From: Bacteroidales bacterium
Lineage (GTDB): Bacteria > Bacteroidota > Bacteroidia > Bacteroidales > UBA10428
DNA length: 64,000 nt
Direction of reading: 5' to 3'
NCBI GenBank assembly: GCA_035299085.1
Contig: DATGXG010000063.1
Coordinates: 1-64,000, forward strand
Shown: piece after piece, positions 17,411 to 26,613 of the stretch
Numbering within the stretch: position 1 is the first letter of the stretch
Layout: every line of letters begins with the position of its first letter
Position numbers and translations under genes: made by a program
Notes under the pieces: generated by a model
What the model was told of the DNA's origin: nothing
The model's database searches: none
The model's input: only the letters and a program-made list of their open reading frames with translations

Positions 17411-17719
17411 ATGATTGTTACATTGGTTCAAATATGGGTGAAGGGCGACTATAAAGATGCCTTTATAGACGCCACGGTGAAAAACCAGGCTGAAACGCTT
17501 AAGGAGCCGGGCAACCTGAGGTTTGATTTTTTACAGGATAGCGACGATCCGCTCAAGTTTGTCCTTTATGAGGTGTTTGCCGATGAACAGGCTATCCTTG
17601 ACCATAAAGCCACAACACATTACATGACCTGGAGAGACATTGTGGCCGACTGGATGCAGCAACCGAGAAAAGGTGTGAAACACAGTGTGATTTCACCTCT
17701 CGATCCTGCAGTATGGTAA
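17411..17719 (+). CDS. Antibiotic biosynthesis monooxygenase (ABM) domain protein, LsrG/YgiN-like
   Basis: A 102-residue single-domain ferredoxin-like barrel protein. The start MIVTLVQIWVKGD and the segments GNLRFDFLQDSDDP, LYEVF and DHKATTHY match the pattern of LsrG (phospho-AI-2 isomerase) and YgiN (quinol monooxygenase). No other lsr genes are present, so AI-2 turnover is not supported. It overlaps the next gene (iron ADH) by seven bases, so a joint role in carbonyl or quinone detoxification is possible. The call is to family only. Confidence 0.85.
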   Translation: MIVTLVQIWVKGDYKDAFIDATVKNQAETLKEPGNLRFDFLQDSDDPLKFVLYEVFADEQAILDHKATTHYMTWRDIVADWMQQPRKGVKHSVISPLDPAVW

Positions 17720-18885
17720 CTAACTTCAGCCTGATCCGGACGCCCCGTATCTTATTCGGATCGGGAGAGGCTGATAGGATTTCAACGCTGATCAGTCCCG
17801 GATGGAAGCACATTCTCATTTTGACGGGCTCAAAGTCGCATGAGAATAATCCTGTATTTGAGACAATCCATAAAGATCTTGAAAAAACAGGCATCCGCCT
17901 TGGTTTTGAAAAAATAGAAAATGAACCATCGCCGAAGGATATTGATAACATTGCCCGCAATTCGATTTATCACGATGTTGATGCGGTGATAGCCATAGGA
18001 GGGGGGAGTGTCCTTGATGCAGGGAAAGCGGTGTCTGCCATGATTCCGTTAAATGATTCGGTGTTGAATTACCTTGAAGGTGTCGGACATTCAAAACATC
18101 CCGGCACAAAGAAGTTTTTCATTGCCATTCCCACCACTTCCGGCACGGGCAGTGAAGCGACTTCAAATGCTGTGCTGTCACAAACCGGGATTAACGGGTT
18201 CAAACGATCTTTAAGGCATGAAAGTTTCGTGCCCGATATTGCCCTTGTCGATCCACGGCTGACTATAAATTGTCCCCCGTCAATTACAGCCAGAAGCGGC
18301 ATGGATGCCTTTACCCAGTTGCTCGAATCGTATGTTTCGGTAAAATCAAATTCACTAACGGATGCTTTTGCACTTGACGGGATCAGGTGTGTTCATAAGA
18401 GCCTGATGAGAGCATTTACAAACGGTGATGATTTGGAAGCACGCACCGATATGGCCTATGCGGCATTATTGTCGGGTATAACACTGGCCAATGCAGGATT
18501 GGGATTAATTCACGGATTTGCGTCATCAGTCGGTGGCTTTTTTGAAATTCCTCATGGTACGGTTTGCGGAACGATGATGGGTGTGGTAAACCGGTACAAT
18601 ATTAAGGCATTACTAAAACAGACTGAACAAACGGTTTCACATCGGAAATACGCTGAAACGGGTAAAGTCCTTTCCGGTGAAGCGGGTAAAAGCATTGAAT
18701 GGTACCTTAATTTTACAGCTAATTACATTGATGAACTTACCGAAAAACTTCTTTTAAAAAGGTTATCTGAATTCGGAATTCAGAAAGAAGATATAGGTCG
18801 AATAGCTGAAGTAACCGACCACAAGGCAAACCCGGTAAAATTTCAAAAGGAAGACCTGGTTGATATGCTTAAAATCCGCCTGTGA
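17713..18885 (+). CDS. Iron-containing alcohol dehydrogenase
   Basis: The 390-residue protein shows group III ADH motifs: GGGSVLDAGKAVS (NAD(P) binding), PTTSGTGSEATSNAV, and GLIHGFASSVGG...IPHG with two metal-ligand histidines spaced 14 apart. At the first metal site the sequence is GMDAFTQLLE: Asp is kept, but the His that FucO-type enzymes have four residues later is Gln, a variant seen in one subgroup of the family. Substrate unknown. Overlaps the LsrG-like gene by seven bases and is convergent with a methyltransferase gene whose end lies two bases away. Confidence 0.9.
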   Translation: MVTNFSLIRTPRILFGSGEADRISTLISPGWKHILILTGSKSHENNPVFETIHKDLEKTGIRLGFEKIENEPSPKDIDNIARNSIYHDVDAVIAIGGGSVLDAGKAVSAMIPLNDSVLNYLEGVGHSKHPGTKKFFIAIPTTSGTGSEATSNAVLSQTGINGFKRSLRHESFVPDIALVDPRLTINCPPSITARSGMDAFTQLLESYVSVKSNSLTDAFALDGIRCVHKSLMRAFTNGDDLEARTDMAYAALLSGITLANAGLGLIHGFASSVGGFFEIPHGTVCGTMMGVVNRYNIKALLKQTEQTVSHRKYAETGKVLSGEAGKSIEWYLNFTANYIDELTEKLLLKRLSEFGIQKEDIGRIAEVTDHKANPVKFQKEDLVDMLKIRL

Positions 18886-18886
18886 T

Positions 18887-19840
18887 TTAAGCTTTAACAA
18901 GCCATAAAGCACCTGGTTCCCTATCTCTTTGAATGGCAAACACGGGACATTTTTCTCCCAGTTCCTTCCTGTAATTATGAGCGAGATAATTCAAAGCCCC
19001 GGTAATCCTGAAATCTTTATTATACATGAGAAGGGCCTCAACAAGGTATTGTTCATTCCATAAACAGTGGTCATATATCCATTCTTCGGGATAATCCCTG
19101 GGTGTAAAAATATCATGAATATGTACAAAAACACCTGGATTTAGTTCGGGCAAAAGGCTGAAATATTCAAAGAGGACATCTCCTTGTGGCCTGATGATGT
19201 GAGAAGAATCAATGAAAAGGATATCATTTGCCTGAAGTTTTTTTACCATCATTTTATCGACATCCTCAACCTTTTTTCGGACAATGTTAATCCCGATATT
19301 GTCAAGCCAGCCGTGGCGATAAGGTTCTATGCAGGTCTGATCACAAGAATAAGACGGATCCTCTGATTTATTTTGTTTTATTGCATTGCAGGCCATTAAG
19401 GTCGAAAAGCCGCTTCCTATTTCAATAATGGTTTTCGGCTTATAATATCGTATCATGTTGTAGAGGTATTCGCCATCCCCAGAACAATAGGAATCGTTGT
19501 CATAAAAGTATCCAAATTCTTTTGCCTCTTTTATGGGAATTTTTATCAGCTCTGCATTATAATCAAAGCCCTGAAGTATTTTTAGCTGTTCATTAATGTT
19601 GAAGTCAATACAAGTAATTTCTCGATTCTCAATGAAGCCTTTCTTTAAATGCCTTGCCGGGTTTATCAGGGGTTGGTAGAAATCATCCAGAATGGGGAGA
19701 ATGCCAAGCATCATGAATATTTTATCACCAAACCTTCCGGTTCCCGCTTTTTTTACGATTTTAAGCCAGAAGGCCGATAAAAATGTGAATGGAAATCCTA
19801 GTATCAGAATAATTTGTGAGATGATTCTTTTCATATTCAT
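18887..19840 (-). CDS. Class I SAM-dependent methyltransferase (Methyltransf_24-like)
   Basis: About 317 residues. Seen: N-terminal hydrophobic helix (LILGFPFTFLSAFW), then a methyltransferase core with IIEIGSGFSTLMACNAI, ETCIEPYRHG-like acidic strand end, and ILFIDSSHIIRPQGDV. That last pattern, together with YVEALL-like helices, resembles the cephalosporin hydroxylase/Methyltransf_24 group that acts on sugars or peptides. I chose ATG 19840; an upstream TTG at 19873 would add 11 residues. It is a single gene, convergent with the iron ADH. Its substrate cannot be inferred from the neighbours. Confidence 0.75.
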   Translation of the reverse strand: MNMKRIISQIILILGFPFTFLSAFWLKIVKKAGTGRFGDKIFMMLGILPILDDFYQPLINPARHLKKGFIENREITCIDFNINEQLKILQGFDYNAELIKIPIKEAKEFGYFYDNDSYCSGDGEYLYNMIRYYKPKTIIEIGSGFSTLMACNAIKQNKSEDPSYSCDQTCIEPYRHGWLDNIGINIVRKKVEDVDKMMVKKLQANDILFIDSSHIIRPQGDVLFEYFSLLPELNPGVFVHIHDIFTPRDYPEEWIYDHCLWNEQYLVEALLMYNKDFRITGALNYLAHNYRKELGEKCPVFAIQRDREPGALWLVKA

Positions 19841-19962
19841 TGGAGTTTGAAAGGAGGATAAAGGTAATTCCAATGCTAAAATATTGAATGAATGAGATTA
19901 AACAAAAACGAAAGGGTTAAAAATTAGTTAAGTGATACATTCTTTATATTTTCTTTATATAC

Positions 19963-20502
19963 CTATTTTACTTTATTTAATCCGATTCTGACACCAAAAG
20001 TCAGGTATACATTCAGCAGATCTATTTCCGGATTTTTGCTTGTATAAATGGGTAAGCTTATTCCGGCATAGGGTTCGGCAACCAGCCACGAATTAAAACG
20101 GTGCTTGTACGAGAATTTTAAACCCGGAACCACTCCGAACGAATACTTGTCTGAATATGGCCATTCTTCATAGTAATCAGGCAGTTTCATATAAGCCATA
20201 CCCAGGTATAAACCCAGGTTGAAATTTTTGAAACTGTTTTTTGCAAAATAGTGCCTGAACTCAATAGCAGCTTCTGCTCCTGCGGCAGGATGCCACAGAT
20301 CACCCGTTGATGCGACAAGTCCCGCACCGCTCCAGAAATCCACGGTATGATGAGGAGAAAGGCTGTATTCATACGAAGCAATACCTTCAAAAGATATAAA
20401 CGTTCCGAATGTCCGGTAGGGCGTATAAATCACATCAGCCTTGGAAACAAGAGGAATGCAAAGTAAGATGGAAAAGAGAATAAGGCAAACGGTGGTTTTC
20501 AT
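19963..20502 (-). CDS. Outer-membrane beta-barrel-like exported protein, unknown function
   Basis: A 179-residue protein with signal peptide MKTTVCLILFSILLCIPLVSKA, then alternating aromatic/polar strands (SFGVVPGLKFSYKHRF, VYLTFGVRIGLNKVK at the C terminus) as in small outer-membrane barrels of Bacteroidota. The C terminus ends in a strand-like sequence, as barrel proteins do. The start ATG at 20502 is supported by the signal peptide; longer frames upstream would bury it. Not assigned to a named family. Followed by nothing on its strand before the methyltransferase gene. Confidence 0.6.
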   Translation of the reverse strand: MKTTVCLILFSILLCIPLVSKADVIYTPYRTFGTFISFEGIASYEYSLSPHHTVDFWSGAGLVASTGDLWHPAAGAEAAIEFRHYFAKNSFKNFNLGLYLGMAYMKLPDYYEEWPYSDKYSFGVVPGLKFSYKHRFNSWLVAEPYAGISLPIYTSKNPEIDLLNVYLTFGVRIGLNKVK

Positions 20503-20557
20503 CGGGTAATTAGTTTTAAGAAAGATGAATTCCAAATGTAAGGGGTTGCGTTCGGTT

Positions 20558-20773
20558 TCAAACAATTCCTAACTTTTTCTTAAGCTTTGCCACGGCAATA
20601 ACAAGTGCCTTGTGCTCAAGGGTCAGGATCTTCAGGCGTTCCCTGAGTTCCTTCAGGCAGAGTTCATCGCCAATTTCCCCGAGTTCATTAATGGCTTTGA
20701 TTCTTAACTGCTGACGTTCAGCATCCAGCTGCCGGATAATTTTGCCGATTTCATCGTCTTTCATTTGTTTCAT
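20558..20773 (-). CDS. Small helical protein, unknown function
   Basis: A 71-residue protein from ATG 20773 (MKQMKDDEIGKII) made of two to three amphipathic helices, with RQLDAERQQLRIKAINELGEIGDE resembling one HEAT-like repeat, and a basic end (KLKKKLGIV). The frame extends upstream to 20797 through a GACCYATGGGAC-like repeat stretch, which I regard as non-coding. Unknown function; base composition looks coding. It lies between the outer-membrane protein and the GH26 gene on the same strand. Confidence 0.5.
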   Translation of the reverse strand: MKQMKDDEIGKIIRQLDAERQQLRIKAINELGEIGDELCLKELRERLKILTLEHKALVIAVAKLKKKLGIV

Positions 20774-20833
20774 TTTTATGAGACCTATGCGACCCATGGG
20801 ACGAAAGAGACAACGCTGTCAAAACCATCAGAC

Positions 20834-21985
20834 TTAATGGCTATCATATAGTTTGGGTAAATCCTTTTCAAACAGGGTAAAACTGTCTTTTTCAAAAGTT
20901 ATGAAATCCAATGCGGAGCGATGGCCGCGAAAGGGAGTGTAATACTGTTTGAGATTCGCGTTTCTCCATACCATCATGTATGAGATGTTCCTTGCCACCG
21001 AATCTTCTTTAATTGATTGCAACAGGAACTGAGTCCACCAGTTATTCACAGGTATTCCGTTGAAGCCGCACTCGGTTAGTGCTGCCAGTTTCTTATGCTG
21101 GTCGGACATTCCCACAAGCATCCTCAACTGGGCTATACCGTTTGATACTGAAGACCCCCACTGAAAATCCCAGTAATTTTCGCATCCCAGTATATCAACC
21201 CAGAAATCACCCGGGTAGCGCTCCATATATTGATCTTCATTCTCAAAAATATCGGTTGAATAGGCATAAAGTACATTATGAACCTGAAGTGAATCCCTCA
21301 AAAACTGCACTGTGAATACCCATAACCGTTTGTATTCTTCAGGTGTGCATCGGCCTTTCCCCCACCAGAACCAGTTACCGTTGCTTTCATGAAAAGGCCT
21401 GAATATTACAGGGACCTGCACTCCTTCTTTATTCTTCAATTCGCGGAAGAATTCACCCAGTTTACGCAACTCACCTTTGTAAAAACTTTCAAGGCTGCTG
21501 TCAGGCAGAATTTGTCTCACTGCAGGCGTTACATCCCAGGCATTCCCACCGGTAACCGGATTATTCATATGCCAGGTTACCGTGTTTACTCCGCCCCTGT
21601 CAAACGCTTCTGCAATGCGCAGCTTTATCAGGTTAAAAGGCACGCTGTCCATATTAACAGCATTTCCAATTCCGGCTAATTCATAACCATACACGGCAGG
21701 ATATGTGCCGGTTAATGTCTTGATATCCGAACTGTCCTGCGTAAGCTTCCAGTTTATCCCTGAAAGATTGGCGTCCTGTTGGCCGAAAAGGATACCTTTT
21801 CCGCGCATTTTCCTCAGGTTAATCCATAATGCCTTTGTTTCTTTTGTAAGCAATGAATCAACCGGCCTTTCAACCGATACTACTTCCGGCATGGTTATAT
21901 CAAAGGGAACTGACTGCTTTTTGGGTTTGCAACTGATCATTGATAAAGAAATCAGCAAAACCACCACCGACAAACCGGGTTTCAT
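20834..21985 (-). CDS. Glycoside hydrolase family 26 (beta-mannanase-like) lipoprotein
   Basis: The 383-residue protein begins with a lipoprotein signal (LSMISC, lipidated Cys19), then a (beta/alpha)8 GH26 domain. Seen: FGQQDAN near residue 68, HMNNPVTGG, acid/base Glu200 in FRPFHESNGNWFWWG and nucleophile Glu305 in LTECGF, the two clan GH-A glutamates. Family members hydrolyse beta-1,4-mannan or related beta-glucans at the cell surface. It starts only 7 bases after hisE and would be read from the his operon unless it has its own promoter in hisE; that position is odd. Confidence 0.92.
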   Translation of the reverse strand: MKPGLSVVVLLISLSMISCKPKKQSVPFDITMPEVVSVERPVDSLLTKETKALWINLRKMRGKGILFGQQDANLSGINWKLTQDSSDIKTLTGTYPAVYGYELAGIGNAVNMDSVPFNLIKLRIAEAFDRGGVNTVTWHMNNPVTGGNAWDVTPAVRQILPDSSLESFYKGELRKLGEFFRELKNKEGVQVPVIFRPFHESNGNWFWWGKGRCTPEEYKRLWVFTVQFLRDSLQVHNVLYAYSTDIFENEDQYMERYPGDFWVDILGCENYWDFQWGSSVSNGIAQLRMLVGMSDQHKKLAALTECGFNGIPVNNWWTQFLLQSIKEDSVARNISYMMVWRNANLKQYYTPFRGHRSALDFITFEKDSFTLFEKDLPKLYDSH

Positions 21986-21991
21986 AGGAGA

Positions 21992-22279
21992 TTATTTATG
22001 TCTGCCTTCGAGTATTTCAACAACATCCTCAATACGGTAACCCTTGTATGACAGCAAAACCAGCATGTGATACATAAGGTCGGCCGACTCATTCAGGAAC
22101 AATTCCCTGTTGTCATCTTTGGCTTCAATGACAAGCTCAACGGCTTCTTCGCCGACTTTCTGTGCAATCTTGTTTACCCCCTTTTTAAAAAGACTTGTTG
22201 TATAGGAGTTTTCCGGCATTTCTTTTTTTCGCCGGTCGATTACATCCTGAAGCTTTACAAGGAAATTGATATCTGCCAT
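21992..22279 (-). CDS. hisE: Phosphoribosyl-ATP diphosphatase (stand-alone HisE)
   Basis: A 95-residue protein with the HisE pattern: GVNKIAQKVGEEAVELVIEAK and ESADLMYHMLVLL, the MazG-like metal-binding helices. It hydrolyses phosphoribosyl-ATP to phosphoribosyl-AMP, the second step of histidine synthesis. Most Bacteroidota carry a fused HisIE of about 200 residues. Here the HisI cyclohydrolase half is not present in this gene or anywhere in the operon. It is 52 bases after hisF. Confidence 0.95.
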   Translation of the reverse strand: MADINFLVKLQDVIDRRKKEMPENSYTTSLFKKGVNKIAQKVGEEAVELVIEAKDDNRELFLNESADLMYHMLVLLSYKGYRIEDVVEILEGRHK

Positions 22280-22331
22280 GGTTTAATTTTATACGTAAAT
22301 ATAAACAGTGTTCAAATGCGATTTCCCGATA

Positions 22332-23087
22332 TTATATCCGTACCGGAATATTTTTTTCGGCAAGAAAGGTTTTTAGTTGGGGTACTGTTATTTCGTTGAA
22401 ATGAAATATGCTTGCAGCTAACCCGGCATCTGCCTTTCCCTTTGTGAAAACCTCGGCAAAATGTTCCATATTTCCTGCTCCCCCGGAGGCAATAACAGGA
22501 ATGGACAAATCTTCAGACAAGCGGGCAAGCGCTTCGCATGCAAATCCATTGCGTGTCCCGTCGTGGTTCATGGATGTGAAAAGGATTTCACCGGCACCCC
22601 GATCCTGAACTTCTTTTGCCCATGAGAACAGCTCTTTTTCTGTTGGTTTACGTCCGCCATGAATATAAGCCGTCCATGTTCCGTTTTCGAGTTTAGCGTC
22701 AATGGCTACTACGACAAACTGTGATCCGAAGTTAAGAGCCATCTGATCCACCAGATCGGGATTAAGAATAGCTGCAGTATTCAATGATACCTTATCGGCT
22801 CCGGCCGACAATAATGTTTCAATATCACTGAGTTCGCTGATTCCGCCACCCACTGTAAAAGGGATATTCAGGTGAAGTGCAATCTTTTTTACAAGTGAAG
22901 CGAATGTCTTACGGCCTTCGTGACTGGCTGTTATATCAAGAAAAACTAGTTCGTCGGCACCCTGCTCGGCATAAAAAGCTCCCATTTCAACAGGATCGCC
23001 GACTTCACGGATGTTTACAAAATTTATACCTTTTACCGTCTGGCCGTCCCTGACATCCAGGCAGGGAATTATGCGTTTGGCAAGCAT
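22332..23087 (-). CDS. hisF: Imidazole glycerol phosphate synthase, cyclase subunit
   Basis: A 251-residue (beta/alpha)8 barrel starting MLAKRIIPCLDVRDG. Catalytic Asp is in CLDVRDG and the second Asp in VVAIDAKLENG. VGGGISELSDI and IASGGAGNMEHFAEV are the two phosphate-binding loops. It closes the imidazole ring using ammonia from HisH and releases AICAR. It lies 15 bases after hisA. Confidence 0.97.
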   Translation of the reverse strand: MLAKRIIPCLDVRDGQTVKGINFVNIREVGDPVEMGAFYAEQGADELVFLDITASHEGRKTFASLVKKIALHLNIPFTVGGGISELSDIETLLSAGADKVSLNTAAILNPDLVDQMALNFGSQFVVVAIDAKLENGTWTAYIHGGRKPTEKELFSWAKEVQDRGAGEILFTSMNHDGTRNGFACEALARLSEDLSIPVIASGGAGNMEHFAEVFTKGKADAGLAASIFHFNEITVPQLKTFLAEKNIPVRI

Positions 23088-23102
23088 ATCTATAAGTTTG
23101 AA

Positions 23103-23831
23103 TTATGACTCAGAAAGAAAGGGTTTAAGATCTTCAAAACTGATCTTTCCTTCATACAGCGATTTCCCGATTATGGCTCCTGCAACTCCGGCTTTTTCAA
23201 GGTTGCGGATTTCATCGGCAGAAGAAATTCCGCCGCTTGCAATAATTTGCATGGTGGGAAAATCCTTAACCATCTGCGTGTACAAATCCACCGATGATCC
23301 CTGCATCATACCGTCACGGGAAATATCAGTGCACAGGACGTTTTTGATGCCCATGCATTTATAGAAATTCAGGAAATCAGAAAGCCCTATATCGGTTGTC
23401 TCTGTCCATCCCGACACAGCGATCAGGCCATTACGGATATCCGCTCCCAAAATAATTTTTTCGGGGCCATAAGCAAAAAGCCAATCCTGGAACAAGTCCC
23501 TTTCAGAAACGGCAATACTGCCGATCACTGCCATCTGAGCCCCGCTGTCAAAAACTGTTTTTAAATCACAATCGGATTTGATACCGCCGCCAAAATCGAT
23601 GATCAGCGATGTTCGTGAAGCGATTCTCTCAAGAGGTCCGTAATTGATTACATGACTTGACCTGGCGCCGTCAAGATCCACGATATGAATCCGCTTTAGC
23701 CCCTTGTCCTCAAACCTGAGAGCGGCATCAAGAGGATCTTCATCATATACCTTTTTCTGACTGTAATCGCCTTTCTCAAGGCGCACACATTTGCCGCCAA
23801 TTATGTCAATGGCTGGAATTATGGTTATCAT
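23103..23831 (-). CDS. hisA: ProFAR isomerase
   Basis: A 242-residue half-barrel-duplicated protein with MITIIPAIDIIGGKCVRL (catalytic Asp in AIDI) and the second acidic residue in LCTDISRDGMM. IDFGGGIKSDCDL and IASGGISSADEI are the phosphate loops. It performs the Amadori rearrangement of ProFAR to PRFAR. It overlaps hisH by four bases and precedes hisF. Confidence 0.97.
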   Translation of the reverse strand: MITIIPAIDIIGGKCVRLEKGDYSQKKVYDEDPLDAALRFEDKGLKRIHIVDLDGARSSHVINYGPLERIASRTSLIIDFGGGIKSDCDLKTVFDSGAQMAVIGSIAVSERDLFQDWLFAYGPEKIILGADIRNGLIAVSGWTETTDIGLSDFLNFYKCMGIKNVLCTDISRDGMMQGSSVDLYTQMVKDFPTMQIIASGGISSADEIRNLEKAGVAGAIIGKSLYEGKISFEDLKPFLSES

Positions 23832-24427
23832 AATGCAATAAAATTTTCAAGTATGCGATGACCCGGTTTCCCGCTTTTTTCAGGATGGAACTGTGTCGCA
23901 TAAAAATTATCACGGTGCAGGGCCGCACTGAAGGCTGTGCCGTAACTACACGATGCTATTGTTTCCGGACCCAATGCAGCATAGTAGCTGTGAACGAAAT
24001 ACGTATATGAGTTTCCCAAATCACCTGAGAAAAGCGGAGTTTTCAAATCATATACTTTATTCCATCCCATATGAGGTACTTTGACCCGGTTTTGTTCCGT
24101 GTCGTTAACAGTGAACTTCTTCACCTCTTCACTAAAAATACCTAAACAGGTTGTGTTACCTTCTTCGGAATATTTGCACATCAATTGCAGACCCAGGCAG
24201 ATACCAAGCACCGGCTGACGCAGGCAGGAAATCAATATATCCATTTTCTTTTCCCTGAGATATAACATCGTAGTGCTGGCTTCACCAACGCCGGGAAAGA
24301 TAACCTTGTCAGCTGAGGCTATTTCGTCAAAGTCATCGGTGATCACAGCCGAAATGCCAAGCCGCTGCAATGCGTAATCCACTGACATTATGTTTCCTGC
24401 GTTGTATTTAATGATGGCTACCTTCAT
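23828..24427 (-). CDS. hisH: Imidazole glycerol phosphate synthase, glutamine amidotransferase subunit
   Basis: A 199-residue class I glutaminase with VFPGVGEAS, nucleophile Cys in PVLGICLGLQLM, and the His-Glu pair in ATQFHPEKSG near the C terminus. It supplies ammonia to HisF. Its stop overlaps the start of hisA. A 49-base gap separates it from purU upstream. Confidence 0.97.
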   Translation of the reverse strand: MKVAIIKYNAGNIMSVDYALQRLGISAVITDDFDEIASADKVIFPGVGEASTTMLYLREKKMDILISCLRQPVLGICLGLQLMCKYSEEGNTTCLGIFSEEVKKFTVNDTEQNRVKVPHMGWNKVYDLKTPLFSGDLGNSYTYFVHSYYAALGPETIASCSYGTAFSAALHRDNFYATQFHPEKSGKPGHRILENFIAL

Positions 24428-24476
24428 GATTTAATAACAGATTGTTAAGTAAAGAGTTTTCAGATGTCAGGGTGAC

Positions 24477-25346
24477 CTAATTAAACACCACCGTCTTATT
24501 ATTATACACCAGAATCCTCCGGTTCAGGTGCAGCAAAATGGCGCGCGACAAAACAAGTTTTTCGACATCTTTCCCTTTCATAATCAGCCTGTCGATTGAA
24601 TCACGATGCGATACCCTTACCACATCCTGGTCGATTATCGGTCCGGCATCCAGTTCAGAGGTAACATAGTGGCTTGTCGCTCCAATGATCTTTACCCCGC
24701 GTTCATAAGCAGAATGATAAGGCCGTGCTCCGGGAAATGCCGGAAGAAAGGAGTGATGAATATTGATAATGGCATTCGGGTAATTGCTGATAAAATCATC
24801 ACTTATGATTTGCATATAGCGGGCAAGTACTACAAAAGTAACCTGGTGCTTTTTTAGCAGGTCAAGCTCTTTCTGTTCCATTTCAACTTTGTTCGACTCA
24901 TTCTTTTCAATATGAAAAAAAGGAATACCGAACTGGCGGGCGACAGGCTCAAGATCATTGTGATTGCCTATTATGAGCGGGATATCCACTTCCCATTCAC
25001 CCGAGTGTACCCTGGAAAGGATATCGTATAAACAATGCGACAACTTCGATACGAAAAGGGCCATTCGCGGCTGCTGATCGCTGAAGTATATTTTCCAGGT
25101 CATATTGTAGCGTGTGGCGATAAGAGTATTGAAGAAATCGGCAATTTTTGGCTGGGGGATAAGAAAACCGTCAAGCTCCCATTCAATGCGCATGTAAAAG
25201 GTCTTGTCATGCCGGTCAACATGCTCGTCCAGCGTAATGATGTTTCCATTGTTATCGTTAATAAAAGCCGTGACCTGCGCAACAATGCCTTTGGCATCGG
25301 GGCAGTGCATGAGAAGGATGGCCGAATTTTTATTTCTTTTTGTCAT
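24477..25346 (-). CDS. purU: Formyltetrahydrofolate deformylase inside the his operon
   Basis: About 289 residues from ATG 25346 (MTKRNKN). The N-terminal ACT domain (LLMHCPDAKGIVAQVTAF) is followed by a formyltransferase-like domain with NIHHSFLPAFPGARPY (catalytic His and Asn region) and TSELDAGPIIDQD (catalytic Asp). PurU splits 10-formyl-THF to THF and formate, controlling the one-carbon pool and feeding PurT. It starts 4 bases after the end of hisB, so it is certainly in the his transcript. Histidine synthesis releases AICAR, whose reuse consumes 10-formyl-THF, so the linkage may be functional. Confidence 0.92.
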   Translation of the reverse strand: MTKRNKNSAILLMHCPDAKGIVAQVTAFINDNNGNIITLDEHVDRHDKTFYMRIEWELDGFLIPQPKIADFFNTLIATRYNMTWKIYFSDQQPRMALFVSKLSHCLYDILSRVHSGEWEVDIPLIIGNHNDLEPVARQFGIPFFHIEKNESNKVEMEQKELDLLKKHQVTFVVLARYMQIISDDFISNYPNAIINIHHSFLPAFPGARPYHSAYERGVKIIGATSHYVTSELDAGPIIDQDVVRVSHRDSIDRLIMKGKDVEKLVLSRAILLHLNRRILVYNNKTVVFN

Positions 25347-25350
25347 GGGT

Positions 25351-26460
25351 TTATAATGTTCCTTTTGTTGAGGGAAGTGAAGAATTAAGGAGATCACGCC
25401 GGACGGCCATTTTTATCGACCGTGCCAGTGCCTTGAAAATGGCTTCAATCTTATGATGTTCATTTTCACCTTCCGCTTTAATATTCAGATTGCAGCGGGC
25501 TGCATCGGAAAACGATTTGAAGAAGTGCATGAACATTTCAGTAGGCATTTCACCAATTTTTTCACGTGAAAACTTAGCATCCCACACCAGCCAGGGCCTT
25601 CCGCTGAAATCAATCAACACCTGTGCCATGCAGTCATCCATAGGCAGCGCAAACCCATAGCGTTCCATGCCTTTTTTATTTCCCATGGCAATTAGAAATG
25701 CTTCTCCTATGGCCAGGGCCGTGTCTTCAATTGTATGGTGTTCATCCACTTCAAGGTCGCCATTTACATTTATTTTCAGATCGCAGCCCGAATGCTTTGC
25801 CAGCTGGCTGATCATATGATCGAAAAATCCTATTCCCGTATGAATATCAAATTGGCCGGTGCCATCAATATCCAGTTGCACGTTGATCTGAGTTTCTGCT
25901 GTATTTCTTGTAACAGATGCATTCCGGATGCCTGTGGCTACAATTTTATAAATCTCATCCCAGCTTTTTACCTGCCACTCGTTTTGCTTTAATTCAGGAA
26001 TCACACTGCCTTCATGGGCATAGAAAATTGCCTTTGTACCGAGGTTCCTGGCCAGCTGAATGTCCGTTTGACGGTCACCGATAACAAAGGAGTTTTTCAG
26101 ATCATAATCACCGTTCATATAGTGTTTGAGCATGGCGGTTCCGGGTTTGCGTGTGGGGAGGTTGTCCGATTCAAAAGAACGATCAATCAGCACATTGTCA
26201 AACCGGATTCCTTCGTTTCCAAACACATTCAGCATTTTCCCCTGCACGGAGAGAAAGTTTTCTTCAGGGTAACCGGCTGTTCCCAATCCATCCTGGTTGG
26301 ATACAATCACCAGTTCGTAATCCAGGTTCTTACGGATAAGATAGAGGTTGCGGATCACTCCGGGAAGGAATTCAAGTTCGTCAAGGGTATCCACCTGGAA
26401 ATCATCCTGCGGCTCCACGATAAGCGTTCCGTCTCGGTCGATGAATAGGGCTTTTTTCAT
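25351..26460 (-). CDS. hisB: Bifunctional histidinol-phosphatase/imidazoleglycerol-phosphate dehydratase
   Basis: About 369 residues from ATG 26460. The N-terminal HAD phosphatase (FIDRDGTLI, nucleophile and acid Asp; SNQDGLGT; KPGTAML) spans roughly residues 1-165. The C-terminal IGP dehydratase spans 175-369 (GTGQFDIHTGIGFFDHM, DEHHTIEDTALAIG, with His-rich metal sites). It catalyses two non-consecutive steps of histidine synthesis. A frame upstream to 26487 is open but the HAD start supports the ATG chosen. Between it and hisC lies a 160-base gap full of short tandem repeats. Confidence 0.96.
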   Translation of the reverse strand: MKKALFIDRDGTLIVEPQDDFQVDTLDELEFLPGVIRNLYLIRKNLDYELVIVSNQDGLGTAGYPEENFLSVQGKMLNVFGNEGIRFDNVLIDRSFESDNLPTRKPGTAMLKHYMNGDYDLKNSFVIGDRQTDIQLARNLGTKAIFYAHEGSVIPELKQNEWQVKSWDEIYKIVATGIRNASVTRNTAETQINVQLDIDGTGQFDIHTGIGFFDHMISQLAKHSGCDLKINVNGDLEVDEHHTIEDTALAIGEAFLIAMGNKKGMERYGFALPMDDCMAQVLIDFSGRPWLVWDAKFSREKIGEMPTEMFMHFFKSFSDAARCNLNIKAEGENEHHKIEAIFKALARSIKMAVRRDLLNSSLPSTKGTL

Positions 26461-26555
26461 GTGCTTTATATTCTTAAATCGACTCAAATCTTAATTCGGT
26501 GTTCAGTGTTCGTTTCAGGGACCAAAGCGACCTATGGGACACATGGGACCGCAGG

Positions 26556-26613
26556 CATCCAGCATCCAGTATCCAGCATCCAGTATCCAGTATCCAATCC
26601 AGCATCCAGCATC
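26556..26613. repeat. Tandem heptamer tract (ATCCAGC/T)n inside the his operon
   Basis: Eight or so units of ATCCAGY follow one another with one shortened unit. It lies between hisC and hisB and is preceded by GACC(T/A)ATGGGAC-like words. The reverse-complement unit recurs at 50948. It interrupts an otherwise tightly packed operon. Confidence 0.85.

Noticed and set aside
17411..17719. AI-2 degradation (LsrG) system
   Set aside because: Only the LsrG-like fold is present; no lsrK, lsrR, lsrF or transporter genes are near.
26556..26613. Possible CRISPR array (short repeats)
   Set aside because: Units are seven bases in direct succession with no spacers and no cas genes are nearby.
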